Below the pieces are notes generated by a model, which was not told the DNA's origin, did no database searches, and saw only the letters and a list, made by a program, of their open reading frames with translations. A stretch of 64,000 bases of DNA from Bilabrum cf. latius (taxonomy: Eukaryota > Bigyra: Bicosoecida > Bigyra > Bicosoecida): contig OZ237743.1 in the NCBI GenBank assembly GCA_965178125.1, positions 434,001 through 498,000 of the forward strand, given 5' to 3'. The translations under genes and the position numbers were made by a program. How positions within the stretch are numbered: position 1 is the first letter of the stretch; each line of letters opens with the position of its first letter. This document shows, piece by piece, positions 19,078 to 31,343 of the stretch.

Positions 19078-20472
19078 TCAAGCCGCCATCCTTGCACACG
19101 CAAGCCGGACCGCAGTACGGTCCCCCACCTGCTTCAGCCCAAGAACCTCCGCCAGCTCGCCATCCGTCGTGGCAGCCAGCTCCCATACAGACCGCACATG
19201 CTGTTGCCGACACCGTGCTGCGGCATCCGCAAGTCCAAGCGCCCCTAGGAGATCGCAGGCAGACCCAGAGGGCATGCCAGCAGCAGCCGCAGCAGGCGCA
19301 TGCTCATATTTCTACCCGTCGCCCTTGCCCTTGCCCTTGCCCTTGCCCTTGCCCTTGCCTATGCCCATATGCTGGCTCTCGCCTGGCCCCTTGTCTCGAT
19401 CCTCCGCGCTTTTCCCTCCAGCCAACCCTGACCCCTACGATCTGTCCGGCTTGCACAGAGAATCGACGGTCTTGCTCACCAGCGATAGGCCCGATATAGA
19501 CTCGCTGGCAGCGTGGCGGGAATCCAGGAGCCACCACTGCAGCTGCCGAATCGACATGCCAAGGACAAGGGGCGACGAGGAAGAGACAGGGGTCGCACCC
19601 GTCCCACTGCTACCACCAGCACCTACACCTGAAGAGGCGCCTTCGCTGCATCCATCTTGCCCTGCAAGTGCCTCGCAAATCCCATGTGCAAGCGCTCTCG
19701 CTTCCTGCTCCGCCATGCCACCGGCACCCGGCACTGCCTCGGGCATGGCAAACACAACCACCGCCGATGCCAGTCGCAGCACGTCGTCGCGAGAGGCGCC
19801 GCGCAGGAGCTCTCCCAGCGGAACCATCTCCAGCAGTCCCGCGGCCGTGCCATCTGCCACCGACTGCAGCACGCTCGTGTCAGCGTCGATGGCAAGCGAC
19901 AGGTCCTTGCGCAGAGGCGAGGCCGCCGGACTCATCGCGATCAATCGAGTGCGCCTGGCTTGCTTGATTGCCGCGGCCGTGAAGCCATCGCTGTTCCCCC
20001 CAGCATCCACGGCGCTGCCTGCCTGCAGGAGCAGACGGGAGGACGGCGGCGTGCTTCTCATCGCAGCCGAAGCACCGCTGCCTGCCACCAGCCGGAGAGA
20101 AACGTCGCGCAGGACGTGTGTCCCCACCCCACACAGGTCCACAGCCGCCCATCGCATGCTGCTGGTGACCTGATCATCGAGCTCGTCCGACTGCCGCCAG
20201 TGACTAGTAGACCCAGCTACCACGGACCATGACTCATGAAGCGCGCTGTACAGCCAAGTGGCAGCCCAAGCTTGAGCGGGGACCTGGTGTGCCGGAATAG
20301 GGCAGTCATTCAAAGCGGACAATTGTCCGTGCAAGCGGACAATAGGGCAGTATGTGCGACACAGGTGCAAGCGTCGACGGCATAGTACGCCGGCGGGGTC
20401 CAGCTCATGGGAATCTGAATGCGACTTCGCTACAGCTTTTGACCTGCCACGGCCTAGCCCCCCAACCTGCAT
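19078..20472 (-). pseudogene. C-terminal fragment of BCS1/SAM gene, copy 1
   Basis: From about 20,196 down to TGA 19,078-19,080 this matches the C-terminal third of the full gene at 51,057-55,145. It includes the (Gly-Lys)n tract, two TAG codons in the same places and the terminal SAM domain (L-L-G-A-L-G-L-A-D-A-A-A). The AAA ATPase half is missing. The frame stays open to ATG 20,472, but its first 40 or so codons lie over a segment that is also upstream of L4 and L5, so they are probably L promoter rather than coding. It could be expressed as a short SAM protein; a truncated duplicate is more likely. Confidence 0.55.
20316..20329. promoter_or_regulatory. Perfect palindrome with a repeated half-site
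   Basis: CGGACAATTGTCCG is a perfect 14-base palindrome. Its half-site GCGGACAATA recurs about 18 bases on. It lies about 230 bases upstream of L1 and is repeated at 31,104-31,117 upstream of L2, but is not upstream of L3-L5. A binding site is possible; there is no direct evidence. Confidence 0.35.
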
Positions 20473-20555
20473 TGCTGGCAAATTGATTCTCCTTCTCAGA
20501 TCTAGCTCTTTCAGAAATATCTTTACAATTTTAGCGGTCTGCAGGCTTTGGCAGC

Positions 20556-22179
20556 ATGGTGGATTGCATTATACAGGAATGGCTACCACTCGATACCTAT
20601 CGGAGCCCGTACAGAAGCATCACCTCGATTGTGAGACGCCAGTTTCCGCCTCAAGTCGAACACGAACACTTTGCGAGAGAAGGAGCCCGCTGCACCGCAT
20701 GCTTGCATGGGTTCCATTTCTTGATCTATAAGACAGTTGCCATTGCAATTTCTGCAGGTTTCTTCTGACGGCATGCACGAGAGCTACAAGAGAGGCAGGA
20801 ACGATTTTGCTCCCGAATGCCAATCCCTTGGGCAATTTCTGTGGGCGATCAGGCAGGGGTACTCCAGCGCCACAATGCCTTCTGGATCGGGCCTGGGAGG
20901 CTTGAAGCGGCTGCTGGCGCTGCTGCCTTCGGATGGCATCCGTTTGAAGTCGCTGCGGCTGGTTGACGAGACGATCGATGTTCCGACAGCCAGGTTGCTT
21001 TGCGAGATGGTATGTTTGGACGTGGAGGGTCATGGGTTGTCTTGCTTGCATCTGAAGGACTGCATGTGGAAGCCAGGCGCCATGGCAGCACTGGCTCCGT
21101 CGATGCTGCACCCGGGGAGGTCGAATTGTCTGGAAGCACTCCTCTTGCAGAGCACTTCTGGCGAGCAATCGGTGAAAGCAGCCCCTCAGGATCTATTCGA
21201 GTCGCTTGGATAGGTGCTAGGAGACTGGCGCTGCAGCTTGTATGCGCTGAGCCTGGTGGGCATGCTCGGATGGAATCACCGATATGGTCCGGTTGAAGGC
21301 GTGGACTGGACTTGCATGTATCGGCGCAATGCCTTGGTGGCCAGGGGCATGCTGAGCAACACAAGCATTCGGTATTTGTCGACTGGGGACTGCATAGTTG
21401 ACACAGAGCAGCTGGTCGCGTGGGCCGATGCTCTGGCCAAGCATCGCTGGTTGCGGCAGCTTCTTGTGTCGTTTTACCCCGTGTCGCGTGAAGCCCTCAT
21501 TGCGGTCGGTGAACCGGCGGCAAAGATCGTGCGTGAGAGCGTGAGCATCAGGCACCTGATGCTGTTCTATGACATGTGTGAAAGATGGTTGTCGGTGCCG
21601 CCTCCGTTGGACCTGCTACGAGCTGCCATCAGGCAGAACAGAGCGCTGCTATCGATCTCCATCGGGACTGATGGAGGAGAGTACAGCGGTAATGAGGATG
21701 AACTTGATGTGGAGCACGACAAGAATCTTGATGCCGTGGTGGCCAATCCCCGGATCGTGTTCTACGACTGGTGCACCATAAATATGACGCACTTTAATGA
21801 CAGCGTGGAAGTAGTCATGGTCCCTCGATTATAGCAGTACCAATCCAGACAGTCCAGGCTGTGGGCCCTGGTACAGCATAGGACCGCTGCGCAGGCTCAC
21901 CGGGATGCGAGGCTAGTGTGGCGAGCTGCAGCGGAGGGCAGGCCCCTAGAGTTGGCGAAGCGACTGAGGCTGGGGGTGATGGCAGGTGGAGCTGAACAAG
22001 AGATGCTAGTTTCAGGTAGGCGGCTAAATGCGGTGCAAGCAGCGGAGGCAGGGGAGCACAGTGAGTGCGCTCTGCTAGTGCGCAGGTCAGTCGCACGAGA
22101 GTTGAACCGACGTGCGATTCGTTTTGCCAACGATGACACATCTGAAGAAGTATCCTCATGCAGCTGCATGTTGCTCTGA
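20556..22179 (+). CDS. L1: probable LRR/ankyrin protein, 498 aa, one intron
   Basis: Exon 1 is 20,556-20,630 (25 codons) and exon 2 is 20,758-22,179 (TGA). The 127-bp intron (GTGAGA...TCTGCAG) joins in phase 0. The start is supported by L3, which differs in sequence but keeps the length and the pattern MVxxxIQE...DxYRSPYRSITS before the splice site. The protein has leucine-rich repeat-like segments (L-K-S-L-R-L-V, L-S-C-L-H-L, I-R-H-L-M-L), each spaced by about 30-60 residues. A C-terminal part reads like ankyrin repeats (L-V-W-R-A-A-A-E-G-R-P, then a second G-H/E-x-E-C). TAG codons lie at 21,211-21,213 and 21,832-21,834. There is no signal peptide, so it is likely cytosolic. Confidence 0.75.
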
Positions 22180-22802
22180 GAACTTAGACTACAGATCAGA
22201 TTTGTTCCTTCAATCATACCCATTGGCTCATGTTTACGGCTGCTGCCGTCCCTTCTGGTTGGCAGCTACCAAAAAGAAAATATCCTTGCCCACGGTCTCG
22301 CGGACCCACTGGGCTTCACCCTGAACGGCTGGTTCTTCACCAGTCCACCTGAATGCTATACCCGGTATTCATCTGACACTACGAATGTACACACCACTTT
22401 CTCAATGCATGTCGACTGGCCTCGTCGCTTCAGGGCTTCTCGTTCCCGTGTACTGCCCTAAGGTCCGTGTGCGCCGCACCCTGCATCGCCAGCTCGACAC
22501 TATCCTCTCAGCTTACACGTACAGGTCATGGCTGACCTTCTATTCGTCCCGTCTACCCGCCCGCCTTTTGGCATCTTCTGCGCGCTGCTGGCCATGCAGC
22601 CCGCCGCCGCTTGCGTAGCCCTCGTGCCTGGCACCTGAAGCCCCTCTCTCCCGTTGTGTCCTCCCCTTGACACAACAGTCGTCGGCTGTGCTGGTGTCCC
22701 CTCGTGTTCCTCTTTGCCTCACCGCCGCCCACCTTGACTTCCGGAATCATCTCTGGTCTCCATCGCTTCAATCCTGATGTCCTAGTGCATATACCAGCGC
22801 TT
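22180..22802. other. Spacer between L1 and the second S copy
   Basis: The sequence is not repeated elsewhere in the window. Only short frames without recognisable features are present. It ends where the copy B duplication begins (22,803). Confidence 0.4.
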
Positions 22803-23344
22803 CTGCCGCGTAGCACCCGACTAGGTCGTAATTGAGCACGATTCATGCACACAACCAGAGAGTTGGAGATTTGTAGGTGTGGCCAACATGGTCTCTGAGA
22901 TTGAGGTCTCGCGTTGGGCGTAGGACCCGCTCGGGGGGCAGGCACAGGTGCGGCGAAGCGAAGTAGCCAAGGGGCGAGCAGTGCGGGGAGGGTCGGCAAG
23001 GGTCGATAACCAGTGGGGATACCAGACGGGACGGACATTTGGGTGACAGGGAGGATGCAAGGGAGAGACACAGATCGAGCAGATTGAAGTGGAGCGTGTG
23101 GATGAGCGGTGGTCTGTCGTAACATGGTCCGGATCCAGATTGGCTCCAGATGGGATCCGATCGCCCGACCAAGCGCAGATTAGGAAGTTGAGAAGTCACA
23201 TTCAGACTCGAGCGTTGATTAAAGCTGCGTGCTATGCGGGCGCTAAGCGGCAGTTTCCCGGAGTTCTTGCTTGTCTCTTGCTAGAACCATGGATCCAAGT
23301 GAGGTATAGTAGAAGCAAAGGAATAATCGTACAGCCTTCACGGG

Positions 23345-26300
23345 TTAGGTCGGTCCAGCCCCAGCCGGCGGCAGTTTGATGAGTGGGTCACCGAACCTCG
23401 GTCTGCCAGGCACCTCGGTGCTGGTCTGCCACAGTATCTTGATCGCAGTGTCACCGTGTTCAGATACATGCACCCGGATGTACATGGTGTCAGACACAGG
23501 CGACTTCACGAACCACCGCGCCTAGCCATGTGACGTCTTGCATGATCTGTACTTGGACATTGGCAGGCCAGTGGCATCTTCCAATGCTGCCCAGTGGGCC
23601 TGAATTGCAAAGGAAACTGGCCAAGCAGAAGGATCAGTGATACTGGAGCACTGAGGAATCTGCACGTTGATTGAAGCAAACCACCCTTTCTGCATTCCAT
23701 CTAGCACCCACGGGCAGTCGTCGTATAGCTCAACGACAGCTGTGAGCTTCGACGCATGAGCTCTGGCTAGCCTGCCAGTGGTCGCAGTGTAGCAGAGCAA
23801 GACAGACACGGTTGTGAATGCTTTTGAACGAAGGCCTGCCGCATTGCACTTCGCCATGCTATTATCCAGAGCCATTGCTGCATTCACACTGTGCGCTCGG
23901 CCGCCCGCTTTGGCACGAGGAGGTCCGCCTGCTGGACTCCTCGGAGCTGCACGGGCACGACGACCCGTCTGTACAGCCTGAAACATGCTGTAGCTGAGTT
24001 CAATAGCGACAAGCACATTGTGGTCCCGTATGTCTAGCAGCCGTTGGCCAGTGCTACGGGTGGGGGTGTCTGCCAACCTAGGCAGATGCTCGTCTCCTGG
24101 CTGTTCCCTGTCTTTGTGACGGAACTGAGTCTGCAGCTGCAGATGAAAGCCCCGAACTAGCGGGGTATCAGCACCAACACGGACTATCGCTGCCTTCGGC
24201 GCCGTGCCCCTCTTCAGATGCATGCGAAGAATTGGTACTGCATCTTGACATCTACTCCCGCCCGCACCGGCGACCTCTTGAAAGCAGCGGCAATGACAAG
24301 TCTTGTATAACGGATGGCAGGCTTGCTGTCCCGTGGCGCGACCACCTGTGATCCGACTACCTGGTGGGCAATGGGAGCATGTCTAAGGCAACAAGGCGCC
24401 ACCAGGGAGTCTCCATTGAGCCATTCGATCAACTTCGCCAAGAATCATCTTCTACAAGCCTGTTTGTCGGAGCCTTTCTGAAGCCGGAGAAGCATCATAC
24501 TTTTCCTTTGGAGCGATTGGCGCGTCCAATACAGCATCCAGAGCGTTTGCATCAAGCAAGCCTCGTATTTTGCTTCCGCGAACTCTGATAGTCTACATGG
24601 CAGATGCCACGATGGTCAGAGCACGCGCAACCTTCGGGGCTGCAAACGAAGTTCCAGCACTGTAATCTCGTCGCCGCACGATGCTTAACTCTTCTTGGTC
24701 GCATAATCCGCACCAGGCGCAGCGTGGCCCGGGCTGAGGCTACAAAGCAAGCTATGGGATTCCTTCGCCCGACGCAAGAATGTCGACTCGGTCCCCCCAG
24801 TTCGAGAAGTCAGACATAGGAATCCTTGCACGCGCGGCTGGAGGGTGCCCAAGAGCCACCACAGAGCCCACGCATATGGAAAATCTAGAGTGGCATGGGA
24901 GCCACACGCTCTCGCTTGGCCGACCAGGCTCTCGAGGGGTCATCCACGCGCCCCCTCTAAGTCTAATGCCGTCATTACCGGCGGCAGCAGTTGCTACGAA
25001 CCCAAGACGCCGTAAGTGACCGAAAAATCTATCCACCTCTTTGATCGCTAGACCATGAGACTGCACTTGCTCGACTATGGAGATCTACACTACCCCAAGC
25101 AGGGACTCCTCTCTGTATGCGGACCCACGAGCGGCCCTGGTGACAGCCCGAATCCTCTGAGCCATCCTCTCGATCATTGCCAAGCCCCATCCAATAAAAG
25201 ATGCGCGCCGCTCAGGAGCTGGTGGCCATAGTCTACTCCAGCACGATACAGGTCCAGATGCAGCCGGTAGCTCCAACTGATGGCCACCGGCAGCCTGGGA
25301 CCACCCTTTGCTGAGTATCGCGATTGGAACCACGATGGACTGAGTACCCCTCGCTGCTTCTGCTGCCACCATGGTGCCGTGCGTGTCAGTGATAGTGTGG
25401 GGCATGTACGCCTTGTTCTCTCGGCCAGCCGTGTTCCAGAGTCGTCCCTCGACATCTGGCTCCCTTATAGCTGCACCTCGTGTCACTCGACTCGTGGACC
25501 CTGGTACAACGTGACCGCCCGCAATCGCGAAGATCTCTTCCTCCAGTCCAGTGAAGTCTCGGTTCAGCTGAAACTCCTCGTACGTGTACACAACCGCCAT
25601 ATCCATTACAAAGACGACCTGGTTCTAGCCTAGTCCACGAAGAGAGAAGTCATCACCACCAGCGAGATTCGAGGCACCACCAGCACCAGCACCAGCTGTA
25701 ACACCAGCTGCAGCAGCAGCCCCAGAGCCCAGGCCAGGCCCAGCACTGGCAGTACCACGATCACGTCCATAGGGTCCACTCCCATGGTAGAAAGGGTTGT
25801 TCACCGACTAGGCAATCGTGGCATCGGTGGCTCTAGTGCCATCACGACCACGGCTCGCTGCAGCAGCACCACCGGAGGCAGCGCCCCTCCTTGCACTAGA
25901 TCCAGCACTACCCCTAGCTGCACCCTATTCCCCCTATTCACCCTCAGTGATTGCAGTACAAGCCAATGATCCAACTGGATTATGCACGCCCTTTAGTACA
26001 GGAACTCGTCCCGCCGTAGATAATCCCGCGGTCTGCAGCAGCACTGTCCCTTCCGCACCTCCTTCAGCCAGAGAAGGCGCTGAGTTCGGTCCTGACTGCG
26101 CGCTCTCCCTATCAGAGTTGCCGTGCAGCTGCGGCTCTGATACAGTGCCGTTTGTACTCTCGGCCCCAACGGAGCATACACAGCCAGAGCACGACTCCTC
26201 GCTGCCGCGCAGACCTGCCAGCTTCACGGGGTGGTCAGGGTAGTGCGCCCGCACCAGCCCGCTCTTCACGATGAGTGCCTGCACCGTGGATCCCACACAC

Positions 26301-27409
26301 GCTGCCATGCCGATGGACGACGGCTGCGGGATGAAGGCCCCGCTGGACATGCTGGCCTTGCCCAGCTGCTGGATGCTGCGCAGCACCTCTATCACGGCGC
26401 CAAGGCCAGCTACAGCCGGCTTGGGGGACGCGAGCTGGTAGGCGAGCTTGCGCCATGCGGTGTGAGCGAAGCTCCGGGGAGCTCCATGCTGGTCGTTGCG
26501 ATCCGGCCCGGGCGCGTAGCCGTTGATGTCGAGGTGCTGGATGTACTGCAGCCCGCCGTCCTGGGTCTCTGTGCCTCGGGCCAGTCGGTCGAGGTGGGCG
26601 GCGGCAGTTGCGAGGGCGGTCCTCTTGGCCTCTGCTGCCACGAGGCCCCACACCATCTCGGTGTCCGGGTGGCGGCTGCTGCTTGTCGCGAATGCCGAGG
26701 ACTGCAGAGCGGCCTGCACCTGGCACAGGGGCTTGAGGACAGGGGCGGCGTTGCCCGGCAGGCTGGTCATGGCAGCGAGCTTGCGGGCGCATCCAGCCGC
26801 GAAGCTCTGCAGGCCGAGCAGGTGAGCGGATGCACCGCTCGAGGTGGCGGCGCCGTCCGTGTGCTTGATACCAATGATGCCAGGAGCACCCGCGTGCTGC
26901 AGCTCATGCAGCGCTTCGATCAGCCCGCTCGCGGCGTCGTGCATGGCCTTGCCGACCTCTCTCGGGTCCGTGTCCGTGACGAAGTCGACGAAGCGCTCCG
27001 CCGACAGCTCCTGTCCTTGATCCATCCAGTACATCATATGCTTGCATTGATCATGCGCAGGCTGAGAGTCTGGCGCTGGAGGCGGATCGTGCTTGGATTT
27101 CCCCATTGTGAGAGGCTGCTGATTGTGGGTTCGCTCGGCGTTGGGGCCCGCATCGTCTGCGGTGAGAGCGAAGTCGGCACAAGCATACGATATATTACTT
27201 CATATGATCAGCGAGCTAGCGAAGGAAGCCAATGGTCTCTCACTGGCGTCTGACGGCATTGCGTCGAGCTTGGGATCAATAACCGACGGAGACTTCTTGA
27301 GCTCGGTTGTCCGAGTCCTGCGGCGCACTCGGTGGGCTCTCGATGGCGAGTCACCCAGAGCTAATGGCAACAGCACTGTGAGCAGACAAAGCGATGCCAG
27401 CGTGCGCAT
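23345..27409 (-). CDS. S2: secreted subtilisin-like serine protease, 1325 aa
   Basis: This is a near-identical duplicate of S1: exon 1 is 27,409-27,244, the intron 27,243-27,157, and exon 2 is 27,156-23,345 (TAA). Signal peptide, Asp/His/Asn/Ser motifs and TAG positions are the same. The differences I saw are single substitutions, for example Phe to Tyr in the N-terminal region (near 26,449). Nothing suggests inactivation. It is followed by about 540 bases before the duplication limit. Confidence 0.85.
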
Positions 27410-27980
27410 GGTAGCTGGAAATGAGTGGTTCTACCGGTCGCATGTGTGATGCGTAGCGACCAACTCGGAATATTGCACCTTGATCGGAATGGCGTGCATG
27501 GCGCCATGAACATCGGATGATAAGCTTTTGGTTGTAATCATGGTCTATGCACATTTTGCAGAAGTGCACGCATGGAGCCGAGGCATGCATGAGACCTGGG
27601 TGGAGGTGAATTCAGATACAAACGCGAAGATGCGATATATTGGGGAACGCTTGGGCTGCCTGTCCTTCTTCATGGTACGTAGGCAATCTATGTTTGTTCT
27701 ATATGTGCGTGTTCGAGTGTCGGTAAGAGCGAGCAGGCGCTATCACTGATTGCTCGAAGTCTGACCAGGACCCAAGCTGCTGGCAGGAGCAAGTGCCACC
27801 GGTGGGCCTGAAGATCTGCAGCCATGACAAGTGTTGGGGGGGTGTATTGTATTGAGCTGATGTGATCGATTGTATCGTGGTCCTCCGGCCAGTCGCAGTC
27901 GTGTCCACTCTATTGATGCCCTCGCAAGAACTTGGGCTGCTGCTTGCAGGATACGCACAATGCCAGCTGCGCACCTGGAA
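27410..27980. other. Upstream region of S2
   Basis: This is the same sequence as 18,495-19,065, with no supported gene. It ends at the insertion site of the tyrosine-recombinase elements. Confidence 0.5.
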
Positions 27981-28403
27981 TGACATCGTGACTTCCATGA
28001 AAGCTTCTTTTACAGACTCAACCACCCAAATACAACCAGACATGGCATCGAACACAGAGCCGTCGCCATGTGCCTGAATCCACCGATGGATTTGTCCACC
28101 AGCGGAGACACACAACGAGTTCTCCGGGCCCGGGCGGGTGGGAAAAGAATTCAAGACGATCTGTCAGTCCTGAGCTCTTCCACCCCGAATGGAGGCGATT
28201 GACTGGAGAAATGCCAACCTCCACTCTTCGTGGCCTGCCTCTTCCGTTAATCAGATTACGATGTCTAACGCTACAATTCCTCTTCCCACCTACGGACAAG
28301 GTGTTGCGGCGTTCTCCTTCTTCGCAGAGCCATCCTCATCGCACAGACGCTTATCATCTCATTTGACGTCAACAACGAATCAGACTCTGTCTCCTTAATA
28401 CCA
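27981..28403. mobile_element. 423-bp non-autonomous element, copy 1
   Basis: It consists of a 145-bp left part (27,981-28,125), a 17-bp G/C spacer and a 261-bp right part (28,143-28,403). Both parts are the ends of the 1450-bp element that follows directly. The empty site is seen in copy A: ...CCTGGAA at 19,065 joins AGAGCG at 19,066. No target duplication was made. It appears to be an internal-deletion derivative moved by the recombinase of the larger element. Confidence 0.85.
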
Positions 28404-29853
28404 TGACATCGTGACTTCCATGAAAGCTTCTTTTACAGACTCAACCACCCAAATACAACCAGACATGGCATCGAACACAGAGCCGTCGCCATGTGCCTGA
28501 ATCCACCGATGGATTTGTCCACCAGCGGAGACACACAACGAATTCTCCATGTCTTACCATATCTTCCTTACGGGAGGTTGCAGAGGGTGGTCTCGTTGAA
28601 GCAAAGCAAAGTGTCTCCAAGTTAGTTGGGATTAGTCGGACGCCCGAGCTTGTGCCACCGCCTCGAGCAGCGCCGCCTGTGGTGCTCGCTGCAGCTCAAG
28701 GTGCGTCCAACCAATATCGATCGCTGGCAGCCCGTCGGCCTCCTGCCGGATGTAGGTGTTCATGCTCTTGGTGGAAGCCCACCGTCCAAGACGCTGCACA
28801 ATGCCGTGCTCGATGCCCAGTCGCACCATTGTGGTGGTGCTGGTGATGCGGAAAACTGTGCCCATGCCACCCACTCGCATCATCGTGGTGGCTTGCACAG
28901 CTCCGCACCAGGCGTACGACATCGGCTGCGACGATGTGCCGCGTCTTACGGCGACCTGGCGATGCGATCTCCGGGAACAACAACACCTGACTGTTCTGGC
29001 AGGCGTTGTGCAGGTGGTGGGGCGAGGTGACCGGGATTCCCGCCGAGGTCGCTGCCGGGGCGCTTGAGGTCGACACCGCGCTCCCGGCGTGCGCATGTGC
29101 GTAGGCATCCTCCGCCTTGCGAGACAGTACGAAGGTGTCCGAGTCCTGCGCCGTTGCGGTCGGCTCAGGAAGTTCAAGCCAGGATGCGAAGGACGGGAAG
29201 GAGTCAGGCAGAACCGTGGAATAGGGTTGTCCATGCACGCCCTTCATGGTGACCACCGCTGTCAACAAGTATCGAATCATTGATTCAATTATCTGTGCGC
29301 GCTTCGGAGACCCACGCCGTACGCCTTTGATGGCCTCGTTCCACTGCGCCTCTAGCGCGAGGAGCCGCTCTGCGGTAAACCCACACACTCCGGTCACCGA
29401 TGCCCATTGCATTGGATCAGACAAGGCCCCAAAGCATGCCTCAAAAAGGAAAATAGCACGTTGAAAACCGGGTTCTTTCAAGGCCAATGTCGTGAAAATG
29501 CCACGCCAAAACTGCTGAAGCCGCGCCATCACGCCCTAGCGCTCCGGCTGAACTGTATCTGCACCCGCACCCGAAGACATGAGACCACAACAAAAAGAAT
29601 TCAAGACGATCTGTCAGTCCTGAGCTCTTCCACCCCGAATGGAGGCGATTGACTGGAGAAATGCCAACCTCCACTCTTCGTGGCCTGCCTCTTCCGTTAA
29701 TCAGATTACGATGTCTAACGCTACAATTCCTCTTCCCACCTACGGACAAGGTGTTGCGGCGTTCTCCTTCTTCGCAGAGCCATCCTCATCGCACAGACGC
29801 TTATCATCTCATTTGACGTCAACAACGAATCAGACTCTGTCTCCTTAATACCA
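28404..29853 (-). mobile_element. 1450-bp tyrosine-recombinase element (Crypton-like)
   Basis: The ends match the 423-bp elements (left 28,404-28,548, right 29,593-29,853), and a 1044-bp interior holds one recombinase gene on the minus strand. It sits directly after the first element and shares the junction ATACCATGACATCG, so the two form a tandem array. There are no terminal inverted repeats, no reverse transcriptase and no target duplication, which fits a Crypton-type DNA element rather than DIRS or Ngaro. It lies 12 bases past the stop codon of the adjacent BCS1/SAM fragment. Confidence 0.8.
28632..29580 (-). pseudogene. Tyrosine recombinase with a one-base frameshift
   Basis: The first frame starts at ATG 29,580, passes one TAG codon and reads to H-S-F near 28,852. 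The frame then shifts by one base and continues with R-I-T-S-T-T-T-M, L-G-R-W-A-S and M-N-T-Y-I-R to TAA at 28,632-28,634. Joined, this gives H-S-F-R, the G-R-W box and the catalytic Tyr, a tyrosine-recombinase C-terminus. The shift falls in a run of four A on the plus strand (28,852-28,855) where three would keep the frame. The first catalytic Arg is not obvious. The total would be about 316 residues. It may be a true mutation or a sequencing error. Confidence 0.75.
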
Positions 29854-29865
29854 AGAGCGAACACA

Positions 29866-31260
29866 TCAAGCCGCCATCCTTGCACACGCAAGCCGGACCG
29901 CAGTACGGTCCCCCACCTGCTTCAGCCCAAGAACCTCCGCCAGCTCGCCATCCGTCGTGGCAGCCAGCTCCCATACAGACCGCACATGCTGTTGCCGACA
30001 CCGTGCTGCGGCATCCGCAAGTCCAAGCGCCCCTAGGAGATCGCAGGCAGACCCAGAGGGCATGCCAGCAGCAGCCGCAGCAGGCGCATGCTCATATTTC
30101 TACCCGTCGCCCTTGCCTATGCCCTTGCCCTTGCCCTTGCCCTTGCCTATGCCCATATGCTGGCTCTCGCCTGGCCCCTTGTCTCGATCCTCCGCGCTTT
30201 TCCCTCCAGCCAACCCTGACCCCTACGATCTGTCCGGCTTGCACAGAGAATCGACGGTCTTGCTCACCAGCGATAGGCCCGATATAGACTCGCTGGCAGC
30301 GTGGCGGGAATCCAGGAGCCACCACTGCAGCTGCCGAATCGACATGCCAAGGACAAGGGGCGACGAGGAAGAGACAGGGGTCGCACCCGTCCCACTGCTA
30401 CCACCAGCACCTACACCTGAAGAGGCGCCTTCGCTGCATCCATCTTGCCCTGCAAGTGCCTCGCAAATCCCATGTGCAAGCGCTCTCGCTTCCTGCTCCG
30501 CCATGCCACCGGCACCCGGCACTGCCTCGGGCATGGCAAACACAACCACCGCCGATGCCAGTCGCAGCACGTCGTCGCGAGAGGCGCCGCGCAGGAGCTC
30601 TCCCAGCGGAACCATCTCCAGCAGTCCCGCGGCCGTGCCATCTGCCACCGACTGCAGCACGCTCGTGTCAGCGTCGATGGCAAGCGACAGGTCCTTGCGC
30701 AGAGGCGAGGCCGCCGGACTCATCGCGATCAATCGAGTGCGCCTGGCTTGCTTGATTGCCGCGGCCGTGAAGCCATCGCTGTTCCCCCCAGCATCCACGG
30801 CGCTGCCTGCCTGCAGGAGCAGACGGGAGGACGGCGGCGTGCTTCTCATCGCAGCCGAAGCACCGCTGCCTGCCACCAGCCGGAGAGAAACGTCGCGCAG
30901 GACGTGTGTCCCCACCCCACACAGGTCCACAGCCGCCCATCGCATGCTGCTGGTGACCTGATCATCGAGCTCGTCCGACTGCCGCCAGTGACTAGTAGAC
31001 CCAGCTACCACGGACCATGACTCATGAAGCGCGCTGTACAGCCAAGTGGCAGCCCAAGCTTGAGCGGGGACCTGGTGTGCCGGAATAGGGCAGTCATTCA
31101 AAGCGGACAATTGTCCGTGCAAGCGGACAATAGGGCAGTATGTGCGACACAGGTGCAAGCGTCGACGGCATAGTACGCCGGCGGGGTCCAGCTCATGGGA
31201 ATCTGAATGCGACTTCGCTACAGCTTTTGACCTGCCACGGCCTAGCCCCCCAACCTGCAT
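29866..31260 (-). pseudogene. C-terminal fragment of BCS1/SAM gene, copy 2
   Basis: This is a near-identical copy of 19,078-20,472 (offset 10,788), with TGA at 29,866-29,868. The Gly-Lys tract is reshuffled: the plus-strand repeat CCCTTG is broken by an extra CCTATG compared with copy 1. The AAA domain is missing. The recombinase elements lie just beyond its stop. Confidence 0.55.
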
Positions 31261-31343
31261 TGCTGGCAAATTGATTCTCCTTCTCAGATCTAGCTCTTTC
31301 AGAAATATCTTTACAATTTTAGCGGTCTGCAGGCTTTGGCAGC

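Larger units (their letters stand above)
22803..27980. repeat. Segmental duplication, copy B left block
   Basis: Partner of 13,888-19,065 (offset 8915). Its right limit is the mobile-element insertion at 27,981; homology resumes at 29,854. Confidence 0.9.

Noticed and set aside
19321-19362. CCCTTG repeats as interstitial telomere repeats
   Set aside because: The unit is in frame as Gly-Lys in four homologous genes and changes number without breaking the frame, so it is coding.
18947-20173. 408-codon plus-strand frame with a Pro-Leu run
   Set aside because: It is antisense to the BCS1/SAM fragment; the Pro-Leu run is the reverse strand of the Gly-Lys repeat.
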